DNA of 64,000 nt, from NCBI RefSeq assembly GCF_932526225.1, contig NC_064038.1:11407070-11471069 (forward strand). Direction: 5' to 3'. The translations under genes and the position numbers were made by a program. This document shows, piece after piece, positions 13,029 through 21,996 of the stretch (positions within the stretch are counted from its first letter, which is position 1; each line of letters opens with the position of its first letter). Source of the stretch: Nematostella vectensis (taxonomy: Eukaryota > Cnidaria > Anthozoa > Actiniaria > Edwardsiidae). Below the pieces are notes generated by a model. That model was not told where the DNA came from, made no database searches, and saw only the letters and a program-made list of their open reading frames with translations.

Positions 13029-14505
13029 GCACCTAACAGTTTTGTTTTATCCGTGGAGTTTTATCCGTTTAATCCGTGGCGTTTAAACCGTTGCGTTTAA
13101 TCCGTGGCGTTTTACCCACAAAGTTTTATCCGTAATGTGCAGTCCGTGGCGTTTTATCTGTGGCGTTTAATCCGTGGCGTTCAATCCGTGGCATCTTATC
13201 TGGTATCTTATCCGTGGCATTTTATCTGTTGCGTTCTAACCGTGGCATTTAATCTGTGGCATTTTATCTGTTGCGTTTAATCCGTGGCGTTTTATCTGTG
13301 GCGTTTTACCCACAAAGTTTTATCCGTAACGTGCAATCTGTGGCGATTTATCCGTGGCATTTTATCTGTTGCGTTTAATCCGTGGCGTTCAATCCGTGGC
13401 GTTCAATCCGTGGCGTTCAATCCGTGGCGTTTAATCCGTGGCGTTCAATCCGTAGCGTTTTATCCGTGGCGTTTTACCCACAAAGTTTTATCCGTAATGT
13501 GCAATATGTGGCGTTTTATCTGTTGCGTTCTAACCGTGGCATTTAATCTGTAGAGTTTTATCTGTGGCGATTATTCTGTGGCGTTTTAGATGTACAGTAT
13601 GTGGCGTTTTATCCGTGGGTCTTATCCGTGGCGTTTTATCCGTGTCATTCTATCCGTGACATTTTGTCCGTGGCGTTTTATCCGTGACATTTTATCCGTG
13701 ACATTTTATTCGTGGCCTTTTTTTCATTGCGTTTTATCTGTGGCGTTTAATCCGTGGCGTTCAATCCGTGGCATCTTATCTGGTATCTTATCCGTGGCAT
13801 TTTATCTGTTGCGTTCTAACCGTGGCATTTAATCTGTGGCATTTTATCTGTTGCGTTTAATCCGTGGCGGTTTATCCGTGGCATTTTATCTGTTGCGTTT
13901 AATCCGTGGCGTTTAATCCGTGGCGTTCAATCCGTGGCGTTCAATCCGTGGCGTTCAATCCGTGGCGTTCAATCCGTAGCGTTTTATCCGTGGCGTTTTA
14001 TCTGTGGCGTTTTACCCACAAAGTTTTATCCGTAATGTGCAATCTGTGGCGTTTTATCTGTTGCGTTCTAACCGTGGCATTTAATCTGTAGAGTTTTATC
14101 TGTGGCGATTATTCTGTGGCGTTTTAGATGTACAGTATGTGGCGTTTTATCCGTGGCATCTTATCCGTGGCGTTTTATCCGTGTCATTCTATCCGTGACA
14201 TTTTGTCCGTGGCGTTTTATCCGTGGCGTTTTATCAGTGATATTTTGTCCGTGGCGTTTAATCCGTGACATTTTATCCGTGACATTTTATCCGTGGCGTT
14301 TTATCAGTGATATTTTGTCCGTGGCGTTTAATCCGTGACATTTTATCCGTGACATTTTATCCGTGGCATTTTATCCGTGACATTTTATCCGTGACATTTT
14401 ATCCGTGGCCTTTTTTTCATTGCGTTTTATCTGTGGCGTTTCTTCTGTGGCATCTCTTCCGTTGCGTTTATCTGTTGGGTTTTATCCGTGGCCTCACTTC
14501 ATAAA
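13029..14505. repeat. 14-bp minisatellite with higher-order structure
   Basis: About 100 variants of a unit near TTTATCCGTGGCGT run through this stretch. Larger blocks repeat: the block starting near 13150 recurs near 13729, and the block with CACAAAGTTTTATCCGTAA occurs near 13308, 13489 and 14025. Plus-strand frames rich in Trp, Arg and Phe are products of the repeat. It lies downstream of CCNQ. Confidence 0.9.
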
Positions 14506-14815
14506 CTATCTGATCAAATGTTTCTTTTCTCCGCTAAGTATCCCTCCTCGCTGTTGATTCGCTCTTACTTCATCATTTAAGAAATGGTGTAGCGATAAAC
14601 AATTTTATCAGTTGGGATATCAACACCTGACCATTTGTCCCTCTCTATAGGATTTCGCTGGTATGATATTTTTCCGAAGTTCACACAAGTTCTATTGGAG
14701 TATCCCCTACTTCTTGTCCAGTTGGCTTTTTGGGATACCTCCCCACTTGTTACTTGCAGTAACAGGAACTCCACTTACTTGTGGCGTTGTCCATGGAATC
14801 ACTGGTGAGTTTACA
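14506..14815. other. CCNQ 3' flank
   Basis: About 310 bp between the minisatellite and the CCNQ stop codon, presumably 3' UTR of CCNQ. A small minus-strand open frame is present but resembles nothing I know. No clear polyadenylation signal could be assigned. Confidence 0.35.
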
Positions 14816-17682
14816 TCAAACTGGTTTATTTTCAAAGTCATACATATCCATGACATCTTCAGTAATACTTTGGATCAGTTCAGGTGTAACATCCGAACAC
14901 AGTGCCTAGAAGAATAAAGGGCCACATCAATATCTAATATCTACTGTAAGTATCAGACACCCGCATATCAGTAGGCATGCATTGTATGGAAACTAAATAA
15001 TGATAAATAACAATTATGGCAGGCCCATACCCAGGGGGGTGCAGGGGGTGCGAAAGCCCCAACCACACAACGGCCGTAGGTCCACTTTCATTTCCCAATG
15101 GACGTGCGAATTAGACAAAACCATAAAGCATAAGCTAGATAACTCTGGTATGTAGCCAAATCCGACAATAAACGTCCCACAGAGGTACTGTAACGCATAA
15201 AAAAATCCCTTTTTGCTCTTTCGGGGGTGGTCAGATTTTTATCAGAGAACTTATTTCATTATTCCATTATTCCCCCCCTTGCAAAAGTTAGGTCCACTTT
15301 TTCGGATTTTGCACCCCCCCCCCCCCCCCCCCCCAAGAAAAATCCTGGGTACGGGCCTGTAGGGACCTAAATAAAAATAGAAGGAATTGAAAGGAATTTT
15401 GTTGAATAGTCAAGAAAAGAGGCGAACAAATATAAATTAAATAACATATGTTACATGTTTACTAGAGGTACAGTAGGAAGGGGACTTAGACTAGCCAGAA
15501 AGCCTTTAAATACATGGTTATCTTATATTTAAACTGTTTCATAAACTCTTCCTTTTCCTCTGCCTGCAAATAAAATGTACCAGTTAAGGCAAACTGGGAA
15601 TCTAATTTCATTTGAAAGATAAGGCTACTATCATGACCTCACCTTCCACCAAGGTGACCTTACCTTCCACCAAGGTCGCACAGCCTCCTGGGAAGGCACC
15701 TCTAGTCCAACGCACTCCACAGCAAAGTGTAACAAAGCAACAGCCACATGCGCGGGAGGGTACTCCAGGCATAGCGGAATGTGGTGACTATCAAGAAGGT
15801 ACGACCAGCTGATCTGTGGGACCTGACTTCGCTCCCACATGCCTGGGCATGTCCAGTCTTGCAGCCCCTTCAGGTAGTGAAGAAGATACTGGAGAAAGAC
15901 AGTAAAACGATATGGTAAAGTGTGACCATGGTAAAGTAGTTAAAAATGAGTATAAGAAGATTAGAGGTTATCTGTGCCTGCTTCAGAGGTAGAACAGGTG
16001 CCCAGTGGCTATGCAAAACAGCTTGACCTCAGACACGCTGTCCTGCTTCATTGTTTGATTCATAGACTTTTGGAAAAGCCAGAGTTATGTTTATGGTTAT
16101 CTCATTGTCACGTGGTTTTGAATGGTTGCTCACATGATTATTGTATACAGTACTTTCTCGAATAAGCGCCTATCTCAAATAAGCGCATCCCCCGAATACC
16201 CCCCCCCCCAGGTTTTATGTAACTGAGTAAAATGACTATCATAATGTAGTTCTAAGAAAGGATTGGAGCTCATAGAAAGGACAGGAAAGAGAGTATTTAA
16301 TGGAAAAAGGAAAAAGCTTGCATTTGAAGCAACATATGGTACCTTGTGTGGGTTGTCGTAGCTAACACGGAAGCCCAGGACTCGTAGCATGAGTAACTCG
16401 CAGTTGACAACACTCTCACGTAGCTCCCAGTACCGTGCATTAATCTCAAGACATGGAGAGTCCTTATGAGAACTCCTAAAACAAAGTGAAGGATGCAGCC
16501 TATTAATCTCAAGACATGGAGAGTCCTTATGAGAACTCCTAAAACAAAGTGAAGGATGCAGCCTATTAATCTCAAGACATGGAGAATCCTTATGAGAACT
16601 CCTAAAACAAAGTGAAGGATACAGCCTATAAAAATTGACTATTTCAAAAAGCAGGCACTCATCTCATTACAGCTTCATATCATTACAGCATCCATGTGAC
16701 AAAGTTACACTCCACAATCCATTTGTCATAACCCACAGTGGTTATGGGTAACATAAAAATGGCTGAACCCTGGTATCTAAAAGCCATCCGAATGTTTACA
16801 TGAACATAAACAAGAATGCTGCAGCATTCTTAAGTAAACATGCAACCTATGTTATTTGTATGTTGATGTATCATGACCTCATTTCTGGTGGTCTATGGGG
16901 TGTGGATGCACCCTGCACCCTTGCCTTGCTATGCCGCTGATCTAATAATCATATAGATGATCAATTAAGTTACCTGTAGCATACATTTATCACATCTCTC
17001 ACTTTACATGGACACTCCTCTGCTTTGGAAGCCAGATAGATTGCTGTCATCCCAATAAGCTAACAATGAGAAAGAGATTCAAGATCCACTGCATTTTCAT
17101 ATTACACAAAGTTCTAATTAACAATAGGTGTACAAGTGCATAAGGGATAGGGGGCGGTCATAGGTATCATCATATGAAAAATGTTTAGTTAGAAGATTCC
17201 TTAATAAGAAATGACAGACTTTTTAGCCACCAAGGGATGGTGCACACCCTGCCCACCCCCCTGAGTATGGGCCTGGATGTATCACTCACATAAGGATCAA
17301 AATCTTTAGGATCACAGCCTTTCCAGAACTGATGGTATAAAACACAAGCAGATGACATTGCGTTTTGAGGAAGGCTCAACTTGGCCCCTGTTCAAGAAAA
17401 AAAAGGTCTTTAAACCAGTTTTACAGATTAGTCACATCATGATCAGTTGACAGGTTTGAGGGTTGAGAGGTCAAAGAGTTCAATCTTACCAGATTCCATA
17501 ATGAACTGTGTAACCTTAAAATGCTCCTTAAGGTATGCATATGTTGCTTTTCTTCTTGCTGCTCTTTCTTCTGGAGTTTGTCTCTGTGCTACGGGGGAAT
17601 TATCGCTTGATTCATAACCCGATCTCGCAGCTTTCGGACGGTGATGAGTCGGAGAGAGTTTGATATTTTTGGATTCCATCAT
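14816..17682 (-). CDS. CCNQ: Cyclin Q (FAM58 family cyclin)
   Basis: Six exons (-): 17490-17682, 17290-17387, 16974-17059, 16343-16475, 15664-15888, 14816-14905; 825 nt, 274 aa, all phases matching. Human CCNQ is about 250 aa. The cyclin fold is clear: [12 protein letters not shown], then ACVLYHQFW with [20 protein letters not shown], then [20 protein letters not shown] with NPHKYLLHYL, then [15 protein letters not shown] at the C-terminus. Cyclin Q is the partner of CDK10. Start ATG 17682; a second ATG follows at once. The acceptor of exon 4 is present three times at 63-bp spacing and the donor of exon 5 twice at 21-bp spacing, all in frame, so longer isoforms with 21, 42 or 7 extra residues are possible. 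The 5' end faces UQCR11 across about 300 bp. Confidence 0.93.
15017..15362. mobile_element. MITE with poly-C tract in CCNQ intron 5
   Basis: Left end CAGGCCCATACCCAGG and right end CCTGGGTACGGGCCTG are inverted repeats about 345 bp apart. A run of C bases precedes the right end. Related TACCCAGG/CCTGGGTAC ends occur at other places in the window (30655, 47610). Confidence 0.6.
16440..16628. repeat. Three 63-bp tandem copies spanning the CCNQ exon 4 acceptor
   Basis: Copies begin at 16440, 16503 and 16566 and are nearly identical (one G/A change in the third near its start and one in its end). Each carries the first 36 nt of exon 4, the AG acceptor and its pyrimidine tract. Acceptors are therefore at exon starts 16475, 16538 and 16601. 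The unit length is a multiple of three and no stop codon arises in the exon frame. Confidence 0.85.
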
Positions 17683-17980
17683 ATAACTGTTCGTTTGAAA
17701 TACAAGGCATTACCACCACGTGGAATATCTTTCTGGTAAGGCTACCAGAAATATATTTCTGTTATTATTCCTGAAACAAATATTCAACATTTTACAGACC
17801 TAGAACATTTTCATCAACACAGAAAACTTATCTATGAGCCTTCGATTTATCAGCGGTTTTACCGCGCGCCCTTTACCAGGGCAGCGGTTATTGCCGAGGA
17901 GCATGAGCAGTTTGTTCACATTATCCACCATATTGGATTGAATCGCAAGGTTGTCCAGGAGGTGATTTTCTACGTAGAAA
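17683..17980. promoter_or_regulatory. Shared divergent promoter region of CCNQ and UQCR11
   Basis: The two start codons face away from each other across 298 bp, which must hold both 5' UTRs and promoters. A CACGTG E-box lies at 17717-17722. I see no TATA box at a convincing distance. Shared regulation is an inference from geometry. Confidence 0.5.
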
Positions 17981-19221
17981 ATGCCGCTTGTGAAAGAAGC
18001 TACACAGCTTGCAAAATATGCAGGAAAAGTTGGAAGAGGATGGTAATGTATTTCTAATATTAGATTTGAGATATGTGTTAAAACCTTGGAGAAAACTATC
18101 TTTGAAAATCACCTTCAATTAACCGACAGCGCTTTAAACCATGATGTACCCCCGTATTATAAAAAGAAAAATGAAAATAATCTAGCAAATGGAGGGTTGA
18201 TGAAAAAATATATGAAATAATAATGATGGTTAAAGGAAATAAGTTAGTGCTAACTAATAATTCAGACAGCACGCAAGCTCTGATGAGTCAAGAGGTCACA
18301 AGGTGATAAAATGACTAGGCATAAAATTCTACGTATTTTTAAATGATTTGTGAATTTATTACTCAATTAGTTCTTTAGGCTCAGTACTTTTTCAAACATA
18401 ACTTGATGTAGAACACTTTTTATTTTAACAAGGTAAATGGTATTACATTTTCACTTTTGTTGGCTATGACTAATAAAGCATGTTTTGTTGTTAATGTGTT
18501 ATCCTTTTCACACATTTCTTGGAACCTTTTTGTCTTCATGGCACTATAAAAACAGTTCCCCCCCCCCTGGATCTGCTATTAGAGAGCAAGTCAACACGAA
18601 CGGCATCACGCGCATGTGCTCACGAATTGCTGAAAAACGGCATTGACGTCAGTGACAGGAAATCTCGAACGGCATTTTCCCTATTTTAATGTTCTACGCG
18701 GTTGGTCACGGACGTCAATGCCATTTTTAAGCAATTCGTGAGCACGCGCTCCGTTTTTGATGTAGTTAGTGTTGACTTGCTTAAGCTCTCTAATAGCAGA
18801 TCCAGGGGGGGCACTGTTTTTGATGCGGTTCGTGTTGATTGCTTAAGCTCTCTATTGTCTGTTTTTTAATTACCTCCAACAAGATGCTTCAGGCGTGTGT
18901 AAAGCTCTAGACTCTTAAAGCCCAAGCTCAGAATTCTCACAAAGGAATCTAACCAAGTTGGAAAGAAAAACACTTTTAAAAAAGAAACTCAATTTCCAGG
19001 TTTTGATGGAAGCCCTTTGGTTGAGGGAACTTTAGTCTTGATGATGCTACTTGTAGCCAATAATAGCCTATTATTTATATTTATTTGTTGACAGGATGTT
19101 TACAGCAGGAGCATGGGGCGGTGCAATGGGACTTACAGCACTCTACTTAACAGACTGGAAGGTCATTATGGGAAAAGTCCCCATCATTGGCAAGAAATAT
19201 GACCATGAGACACCCAGATGA
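17981..19221 (+). CDS. UQCR11: Cytochrome b-c1 complex subunit 10 (UQCR11)
   Basis: Two exons (+): 17981-18042 and 19095-19221; 189 nt, 62 aa. Exon 1 encodes MPLVKEATQLAKYAGKVGRG; exon 2 continues WMFTAGAWGGAMG, LYLTDWKVIMGKVPIIGKKY. The order Gly/Ala-rich transmembrane segment, TDWK(R)-L/I, VP-I-GK matches the small complex III subunit UQCR11 (human 56 aa). It is a single-span inner-membrane protein of the ubiquinol-cytochrome c reductase. An AATAAA at 19735-19740 is a likely polyadenylation signal. The intron holds a foldback element at 18553-18812. Only two short exons support the call, but the motif order is specific. Confidence 0.82.
18553..18812. mobile_element. Foldback element in the UQCR11 intron
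   Basis: Left arm CCCCTGGATCTGCTATTAGA and right arm TCTAATAGCAGATCCAGGGG are near perfect inverted repeats. Inside, a second pair of inverted segments (GAATTGCTGAAAAACGGCAT and ATGCCATTTTTAAGCAATTC) shows that most of the element folds back. A partial copy of the right arm follows at 18815-18855. No coding capacity. Confidence 0.7.
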
Positions 19222-20070
19222 CAAAGTGAGTTGAGAAAGAAGTTGAGTAATACGCTTGAATCCTTTTACTACAGGTTTTGATTTTTTTTTTATCCCCAAC
19301 TGGAACAGTTACACCTACCACCATTGATTGGCCAATACACCAATCTGAGTGTGTCATGAAATGTCATTCCATAAGAGTTCTGATAATTCTATTAATCCCC
19401 ATTTACTATTAAGAAGTGAAATTCATAAGAAGAAATACCTTTAATATCTTTCCGTTTCCTCGAGGATCGAGGAAGTAATCTCCGTTCAATTAGTTACGCT
19501 TGTCTAAATGTTCATGTTTTACCAATACCATCATGGATGTTTTCTTTATTTTCTTCAGACTTCATCAAAGATCATTTTGCCAGAGAAGAAGGCACATGGA
19601 TGTGACATTAATAATAAGAATAAAAAGAAAGTAGTCTACAGAACATTTTCAATACTTTGTTCACTTTACACTGTCAGTTGTATGCATTGTGGACGAAGGA
19701 TTCTGTATTTTGACTTTTTTTCTTGTAAAAAGGAAATAAATATAACTTGTTTTGAACAGTTTCACCATCATGTCTCCACTATATTCTGGTTCATGTATGT
19801 TACTTACATTTTTAATAGGATATATTTTATTTGCCTTGTTCTAGGATAGCCCTAATCATCACTAGGACAAATGGGACAAATGGGACAAATGTTTGTATGC
19901 TCAAAGTCAATGGTGCTAAGGCTTAGCCATTGATGTGGTCATACTGTATGTCTATCTGTCCTTAATCACAGTAATTTGTGAACCTTCTAAAGGAAGGAAT
20001 GGTGAAATAGATATTATAGGAGTGTGAGTTGTATCAGACAACTCACGTGTCTAACAAATACTCCACCAAA
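19222..20070. other. UQCR11 3' region
   Basis: A donor-like GTGAG follows the stop codon within a few bases, so a 3' UTR intron is possible. An open frame of 113 codons (19508-19849) has no known similarity and is most likely 3' UTR. Near 19863 GGGACAAAT is repeated three times. Confidence 0.35.
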
Positions 20071-20650
20071 CTGGGCTGTGTACACAAAGAAGTGTTAGCT
20101 ACTAAGGTTGACCGTGTACCCAAAGAAGTGTTAGCTACTAAGGTTGGCCGTGTACCCAAAGAAGTGTTAGCTACTAAGGTTGGCCGTGTACCCAAAGAAG
20201 TGTTAGCTACTAAGGTTGGCCGTGTACCCAAAGAAGTGTTAGCTACTAAGGTTGGCCGTGTACCCAAAGAAGTGTTAGCTACTAAGGTTGGCCGTGTACC
20301 CAAAGAAGTGTTAGCTACTAAGGTTGGCCGTGTACCCAAAGAAGTGTTAGCTACTAAGGTTGGCTGTGTACCCAAAGAAGTGTTAGCTACTAAGGTTGGC
20401 CGTGTACCCAAAGAAGTGTTAGCTACTAAGGTTGGCCGTGTACCCAAAGTAGTGTTAGCTACTAAGGTTGGCCGTGTACCCAAAGTAGTGTTAGCTACTA
20501 AGGTTGGCCGTGTACCCAAAGTAGTGTTAGCTACTAAGGTTGGCCGTGTACCCAAAGAAGTGTTAGCTACTAAGGTTGGCCGTGTACCCAAAGAAGTGTT
20601 AGCTACTAAGGTTGGCCGTGTACCCAAAGAAGTGTTAGCTACTAAGGTTG
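20071..20650. repeat. Sixteen 36-bp tandem repeats between convergent UQCR11 and RPP14
   Basis: The unit reads KVGRVPKEVLAT in one plus frame; sixteen copies with few changes (Glu/Val, Asp/Gly, Cys/Arg variants). Because 36 is a multiple of three and the unit has no stop in at least one frame of each strand, long open frames arise on both strands. Copies are nearly identical, so the array is young. There are no unique spacers. Confidence 0.92.
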
Positions 20651-20886
20651 ACCTCTTGTTGCAGTCCATCAAGTTTCCATTGTCTGCTATTTGCTGCCAA
20701 GGCAATCAAATGGGGAGAAACCTGCAACGACAACAAAAACTCACCGTGGGTTCTGTATTTATAAAAATCTGGTCTGCAAGAATTTGGTGTAAACTTTTAG
20801 GTTTGAAAAACGTTTATCCCCATAAAAATCTTTTTGCAGCTAAACTGCTGAGAAAGAGCAAAAGTGGTTATCATAATGTAAACAAT

Positions 20887-21902
20887 TTAGAGGTGATTTC
20901 CTTCTACTGAGATTTGCGTTCCCACCTGAGTCACTCTGAAAGCGCACTTGACTTCCTGGTGTGATCCATACAGTGTCAGCGCACTCCAGACCTTCACCAA
21001 GCCACTAGAAACAAAAACAGATCAAAGTATGTTAGCAATTTTGAGGGGGGGGGGTCCATATAGTGTCAGTGCACTCAAGGCCCTTGACCAAGTCCCTAGA
21101 GAAATAATATGTCTAAAAGTGTAAGGGAAGACAAAGGAACCCATGCAGTGCCGGCTAGAGTACTCCAAACCTTGATCAAGTCACAATTAAAAAGTGTTCT
21201 TTGACAAAGGGGGGTGGGGTATCTAGTGGGGATATAAACTAAACCTTTAAATCCAATAACTGCAATCAATACTGCCAGACATTTAATCTTTTGTAATCAA
21301 CCTTATCTGGATATACAGTGACTCCGATTTTCTGAACTTAGACAATATGCAAATTGTAGATTGGAACAAATCTCTAATGTGATGCATAAGGATATAAACC
21401 TCTCTGGTATTCTGATAACTGCTTCTAATGGCACGGGGTCAAACTTCAGCACATCTACAGGGATTGAACTGCCAACCTGTGTAAGAGGACATGAAAAAGT
21501 TTGCTGCTGTTCTACATGAACTTGTTCCCTTCTACTTTGTATTATTTCTTGAGGTGCACATCGCTGGACGGAGATCTGGGTGAGCCCAGGTATACATGAT
21601 TTTAACACCTTTATTTTACCATTATGAAATAACCCTGAAGCTAAACCCTAGCAACATCGACTTACCTGGCCGTGTAGAGAATCCAGTGCAATCAAAAGCA
21701 GTCTTTTAAACGTCAAAATATCAAAGGAAACCTCATTCCCAGCATCAAACTCACTACACGAAAAAATCAAACAAAATACCATTCTCAAATGATACCAGGA
21801 ACATAGTAAAAAATAACTATGACTAAAACTTGCTAAAAATACTTACAGGTTAACTTTTAGGTAGAAATAATCCGCCTTTTGCTTGAAAGTAAACCTTTCC
21901 AT
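20887..21902 (-). CDS. RPP14: Ribonuclease P/MRP protein subunit RPP14
   Basis: Four exons (-): 21847-21902, 21666-21753, 21400-21476, 20887-21004; 339 nt, 112 aa. Human RPP14 is 124 aa. Diagnostic stretches are ADYFYLKVNLEFDAG, SFDILTFKRLLLIALDSLHG, PVDVLKFDP and SGLVKVWSALTLYGSHQEVK, then CAFRVTQV. The protein belongs to the Rpp14/Pop5 family, which binds the RNase P and MRP RNAs and acts in tRNA and rRNA processing in the nucleus. Start ATG 21902 was chosen because the ATG at 21913 is in another frame. Two decayed copies of the exon 4 start lie in intron 3 (21054-21184). The vertebrate RPP14 transcript also encodes HTD2 downstream; I do not see that here. Confidence 0.88.
21054..21184. repeat. 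Two decayed copies of the RPP14 exon 4 acceptor end
   Basis: Exon 4 begins at 21004. Its first half and acceptor recur upstream in intron 3 at about 21054-21105 (CATATAGTGTCAGTGCACTC, with a CTAG acceptor) and 21138-21184 (CATGCAGTGCCGGCTAGAGT). Small indels break the reading frame in the copies. Confidence 0.6.
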
Positions 21903-21996
21903 TTATTTGCCATGTGTTAGAAAACATATTCCAGAACGTGAGCCAGCACTATAAGCAGCGGTCTGTTCGTTGCTATAACAACTTCACATTAACAAA
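21903..21996. promoter_or_regulatory. Shared divergent promoter region of RPP14 and LRRC72-like gene
   Basis: Only 94 bp separate the two start codons, so 5' UTRs are very short or the promoters overlap. The LRRC72-like start sits in an AAAATGGCGGC context. No TATA box is evident. Confidence 0.5.

Noticed and set aside
13284-14504. Trp/Arg-rich repeat protein frames
   Set aside because: Product of the 14-bp minisatellite, interrupted by stops and lacking splice sites.
16297-16575. Minus-strand frame of 92 codons with repeated [19 protein letters not shown]
   Set aside because: It is the wrong frame of the 63-bp repeat over CCNQ exon 4; the cyclin frame is the real one.
18288-18310. CTGATGAG word as another hammerhead
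   Set aside because: No GAAA core and no pairing arms at the needed spacing.
20043-20886. A second cistron (HTD2) after RPP14, as in vertebrates
   Set aside because: The downstream minus-strand frame is only the minisatellite; nothing resembles a hotdog-fold dehydratase.
20029-20910. Possible repeat protein or CRISPR-like array from the 36-bp repeats
   Set aside because: Copies are contiguous with no unique spacers, and open frames on both strands follow from the unit length. No start context or splice partner supports a gene.
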